Assembly: GCA_904387375.1 (NCBI GenBank)
Contig: CAJFLE010000004.1
Span: 1 to 64,000 of the forward strand
Length of the DNA: 64,000 nt
Direction of reading: 5' to 3'
Origin: Candidatus Protoclostridium gallicola
Lineage (GTDB): Bacteria > Bacillota > Clostridia > Christensenellales > Pumilibacteraceae
In this document: positions 62,134 through 64,000 of the stretch, in pieces
Layout: each line of letters begins with the position of its first letter
Numbering within the stretch: the stretch's first letter is position 1
The notes under the pieces: generated by a model
Told to the model about the DNA's origin: nothing
The model's input: the letters and a program-made list of their open reading frames with translations, nothing else
Database searches by the model: none
Program-made: the position numbers and the translations under genes

Positions 62134-63427
62134 GAGCGGATATCTCTTCTATCGCATAAAGCGGCAGATCGACCAGAACGCCTTCCCTTTTATAATCCGC
62201 CATGGACGTGCGCACCGCCAGCGACGGACGGTATTTTTCGATATAGGTTTTCAGACTTTTGGCTTTCAGGTTGATTTCCGCCTTGACTTCGACGGGAATA
62301 ACCTGTTCTCCGTCGTCCGCGACGAAATCCACTTCGCAGGAGCTGCGGTCGTTGGTATAGTAGTAAACGCCCAGCCCGGGAACGGTTTCGAGTTCCTGAC
62401 AGACGTATTGCTCTGTCAGCGCGCCCTTGAATTCCGAAAACAGCGCGTTGCCGCCGAGCAGCACGCTTTTGTGCAGTCCCGTCATACAGCCGAGCAGTCC
62501 CACGTCCACGACGAACAGCTTGAACGCTTTCAGATCCTCGTATGCTTTCAGCGGCAGACCGGGAGCGGTAACGCGCCCGATCCTGCGCACGAGTCCGCAG
62601 TCGCACAGCCACATTATCGCCGTTTCATACTCCCGCGCCCGGCCGCCCTCGCGCACCAGCCCGTACACGAATTTTTTGTTTTCGCGGGAAAGCTGGGACG
62701 GAATACTGTTCCATATCATGCGTATGCGCGGCACGAGCTCGCCGGGCGCATGCTTGGAAAAGTCCTGTTCGTATGCTTCGAGAATGCGGCTCTGCACGGC
62801 GCGCACTTCGTCGTAATCCCCGTCGTCGGCAAACGTCTGCACCGCTTCCGGCATACCGCCCACGAAATAATACTGTCTGAGTGCTTCGATATATGTCTGA
62901 CGGAAAGAAGCAATCATGCCGAAATCGCGCGACGCGAGCAGCTCGGCAAACCGTTCTCTTCCCGTAGCGTTCAGAAATTCCTTGAATGACAGCGGGCGGA
63001 GTTTCAGAAAATCCACCTTGCCCACCGGGAAAGACGTTCCGCCGTGCAGCGCTATGCCGAGAAGCGACCCTGCGCATACGATATGATACTGCGGCGCGTC
63101 CTCGTAAAAATATTTCAGCGAGGAAAGCGCGCGCGGCACTTCCTGCACCTCGTCGAAAATCAGGAGCGTGCCGTCGGGGTCTATCTTTTTGCCCGAATAC
63201 AGTTCCAGTCCCCGGACAAGACGGCCGACGTCCAGGTCGGACGCAAACAGCTCCGCCATACGCGGGTTGGAATCGAAATTGATATATACCGTGTCGGCGT
63301 ACGCAAGTCTGCCGAATTCTTTCATCAGCCAGGTTTTGCCGACCTGCCGCGCTCCCTCTATGATCAGAGGTTTGCGACGTTTGCTTTTCTTCCATTCATA
63401 CAGTTTTTCGACGGCCGTGCGGTACAT
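62111..63427 (-). CDS. AAA-family ATPase with DUF4143
   Basis: 438 residues. AAA_14 domain: Walker A IIEGARQVGKTWLMKEF (about 24-40), Walker B LLIFDEVQEVPRALSSLKYF, then KLRPLSFKEFL and the DUF4143 C-terminal domain with the restriction-endonuclease-like DFVADDGEQVIPVEVKAE. The family is widespread in bacteria and archaea, role unsettled; the D...E.K motif suggests a nuclease fold. GAGGAGG precedes the ATG at 63427. The -35 box of its promoter lies in the palindromic repeat array. Confidence 0.92.
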   Translation of the reverse strand: MYRTAVEKLYEWKKSKRRKPLIIEGARQVGKTWLMKEFGRLAYADTVYINFDSNPRMAELFASDLDVGRLVRGLELYSGKKIDPDGTLLIFDEVQEVPRALSSLKYFYEDAPQYHIVCAGSLLGIALHGGTSFPVGKVDFLKLRPLSFKEFLNATGRERFAELLASRDFGMIASFRQTYIEALRQYYFVGGMPEAVQTFADDGDYDEVRAVQSRILEAYEQDFSKHAPGELVPRIRMIWNSIPSQLSRENKKFVYGLVREGGRAREYETAIMWLCDCGLVRRIGRVTAPGLPLKAYEDLKAFKLFVVDVGLLGCMTGLHKSVLLGGNALFSEFKGALTEQYVCQELETVPGLGVYYYTNDRSSCEVDFVADDGEQVIPVEVKAEINLKAKSLKTYIEKYRPSLAVRTSMADYKREGVLVDLPLYAIEEISALDRAGDL

Positions 63428-63458
63428 AACACACCTCCTCCGCATTGATAATATATGA

Positions 63459-63487
63459 ATTATAACACGCCTTGCCGAAAATTGCAA
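63459..63487 (-). promoter_or_regulatory. DUF4143 ATPase promoter
   Basis: TTGCAA (63482-63487), 17-nt spacer, TATAAT (63459-63464). The -35 box lies in the first unit of the repeat array. Confidence 0.65.
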
Positions 63488-63614
63488 CGAAAAAGTGTCG
63501 GCTCTGCCGATTTTTCCGTGGAAAAAATGGCAGACGTGCCACTTTTTGCAACGAAAAATCGGCAGGTCGTGCGATTTTCGTGACGAAAAAGCGGCTTTCA
63601 CGTCGAAAGCCGCC
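63473..63614. repeat. Array of four 32-33-nt palindromic repeat units
   Basis: Units begin at 63473, 63505, 63537 and 63570 and follow the plan TGCCGA-TTTTT-n5/6-GAAAAA-n2-GGCA-GnCG, so each unit pairs with its neighbour to form hairpins (for example AAAAATGGCA/TGCCACTTTTT, CGAAAAATCG/CGATTTTCG). A last hairpin GCGGCTTTC/GAAAGCCGC ends the array. On the minus strand each hairpin is followed by 4-6 T, so it can terminate the XRE transcript. Confidence 0.75.
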
Positions 63615-63629
63615 CTGTTATACGGAATT

Positions 63630-63899
63630 TTAATCGTTTTTGTCGAAATATTTATCGAGTTCGGATTTACCCGTTTCATCGATATAATTCAGTTCTTCCC
63701 AGCCGAGCAGCTCGTCGGGCGAACTTTTCAGCACATAACTGATATGAAGCAACGTATCTAAATCGGGTTGTAATTTGCCGTTAACGTATTTGTTGACGGC
63801 AGACGGCTTATACCCTATCATACGCGCAAGCTGACTCTGCGAAATACCGTTCGCAGTCATTATGTCTTTCAACTTGTCGCAAAATCTGTTGATCTTCAT
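63630..63899 (-). CDS. XRE-family transcriptional regulator
   Basis: 89 residues. Cro/CI-type HTH (MTANGISQSQLARMIGYKPSA, VNKYVNGKLQPDLDTLL) and a short acidic C-terminal tail (ETGKSELDKYFDKND). ATG at 63899 lies 7 nt from CATAAT with no ribosome site; an upstream in-frame ATG at 63950 would place the operators inside the gene. Two ATTCCA-type palindromes upstream probably bind it. It is divergent from a gene that starts at the window end. Confidence 0.85.
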   Translation of the reverse strand: MKINRFCDKLKDIMTANGISQSQLARMIGYKPSAVNKYVNGKLQPDLDTLLHISYVLKSSPDELLGWEELNYIDETGKSELDKYFDKND

Positions 63900-63913
63900 A
63901 TCATATATTATGA

Positions 63914-63966
63914 TATTCCAAAATGGAATAAATTTGTTTGACTGTTCCATTATGGAATAGTATATA
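63914..63966. promoter_or_regulatory. Twin operators and divergent promoter of the XRE gene
   Basis: TATTCCA-aaa-TGGAATA (63914-63930) and TTCCA-tta-TGGAA (63945-63957), centres 29 bp apart. The second lies within the spacer of a plus-strand promoter, TTGACT (63938-63943), N17, TATATA (63961-63966), which drives the gene starting at 63997. Binding would block that promoter. Confidence 0.7.
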
Positions 63967-63996
63967 TATGTATCATTTATTATAAGGGGAAAAATT

Positions 63997-64000
63997 ATGG
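63997..64000 (+). CDS. Start of a divergent gene cut by the window end
   Basis: AAGGGGA (63984-63990) and a promoter lie before ATG at 63997; only the first four bases are inside the window, so the product is unknown. It is presumably the target of the XRE regulator. Confidence 0.5.

Noticed and set aside
63473..63614. Repeat array as a CRISPR
   Set aside because: The units abut with no unique spacers and are themselves palindromic; there are no cas genes.
63495..63761. 88-codon plus-strand frame with 11-residue periodicity
   Set aside because: The periodicity comes from the 32-33-nt DNA repeats; there is no ribosome site, and it runs antisense into the XRE gene.

Overview
The window is about 64 kb of GC-rich chromosomal DNA from a spore-forming Clostridia-type Firmicute, probably an anaerobic gut lineage. 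The evidence is spoIIE, a gerA-type germinant receptor operon, yabP/yabQ with a DivIC/FtsB-like gene, Gram-positive lipoprotein signals, TTGACA-N17-TATAAT promoters, AGGAGG ribosome sites, and oxygen-defence genes (flavodiiron protein plus rubredoxin). No rRNA or CRISPR array was seen. The species cannot be named from the sequence.

Layout. 0-2 kb: two direct copies of an intergenic repeat flank hisH and a 67-residue gene. 2-8.7 kb: a small membrane protein, a His/Glu/Arg-rich lipoprotein, a membrane-anchored domain-permuted GH3 glycosidase, and an AgrC/LytTR-type two-component pair. 8.7-18.6 kb: sporulation and housekeeping block (Ppx/GppA, DivIC-like, YabP/YabQ, TrmL, histidine phosphatase, SpoIIE, GerAC-AB-AA, Mrp). 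18.6-19.9 kb: a scrambled tRNA-Arg(CCU) locus and a truncated esterase. 19.9-29.9 kb: a compact prophage-like island on the minus strand (integrase, coiled-coil virion protein, holin-like protein, beta-propeller, adaptors, capsid, portal, TerL) with no recognisable replication, regulation or lysin genes. 29.9-38.8 kb: small membrane proteins, CPBP protease, a large collagen-like/beta-helix lipoprotein behind a G9-containing promoter, sirtuin, an HTH protein, DUF445, a Cys/Pro-rich protein and ilvC. 39-53.8 kb: P-type ATPase behind a yybP-ykoY-like riboswitch, MacB-like ABC exporter, uraA-upp, EamA transporter, an amino-acid ABC operon ending in a CsoR/CstR-like repressor, and flavodiiron protein plus rubredoxin. 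53.8-64 kb: an HTH protein, two HAD phosphatases, radical SAM protein, DUF4430 lipoprotein with an ECF S component, a metF / split metH operon, a DUF4143 ATPase, an array of four palindromic repeats, and an XRE regulator facing a gene cut by the window end.

How the genes work together. metF, the stand-alone MetH reactivation domain and MetH form one methionine-cycle operon; the adjacent DUF4430/ECF S pair is a plausible cobalamin importer for it. The sporulation genes cover commitment (SpoIIE), envelope/coat assembly (YabP/Q) and germination (GerA). Uracil uptake and salvage are coupled in uraA-upp.

Most notable. (1) A recurrent promoter layout puts the -10 box 6-7 nt from the start codon, predicting leaderless mRNAs for at least six genes with near-consensus promoters and several weaker ones. 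(2) A G9 run lies inside the promoter of a collagen-like surface lipoprotein, a classic layout for phase variation. (3) The tRNA-Arg locus is a mosaic with a 43-45 nt insertion in the T-loop. (4) The capsid island is unusually small. (5) Several operator-like palindromes occur, two of them sharing one promoter geometry. All calls were made by reading the sequence; no database search was run.
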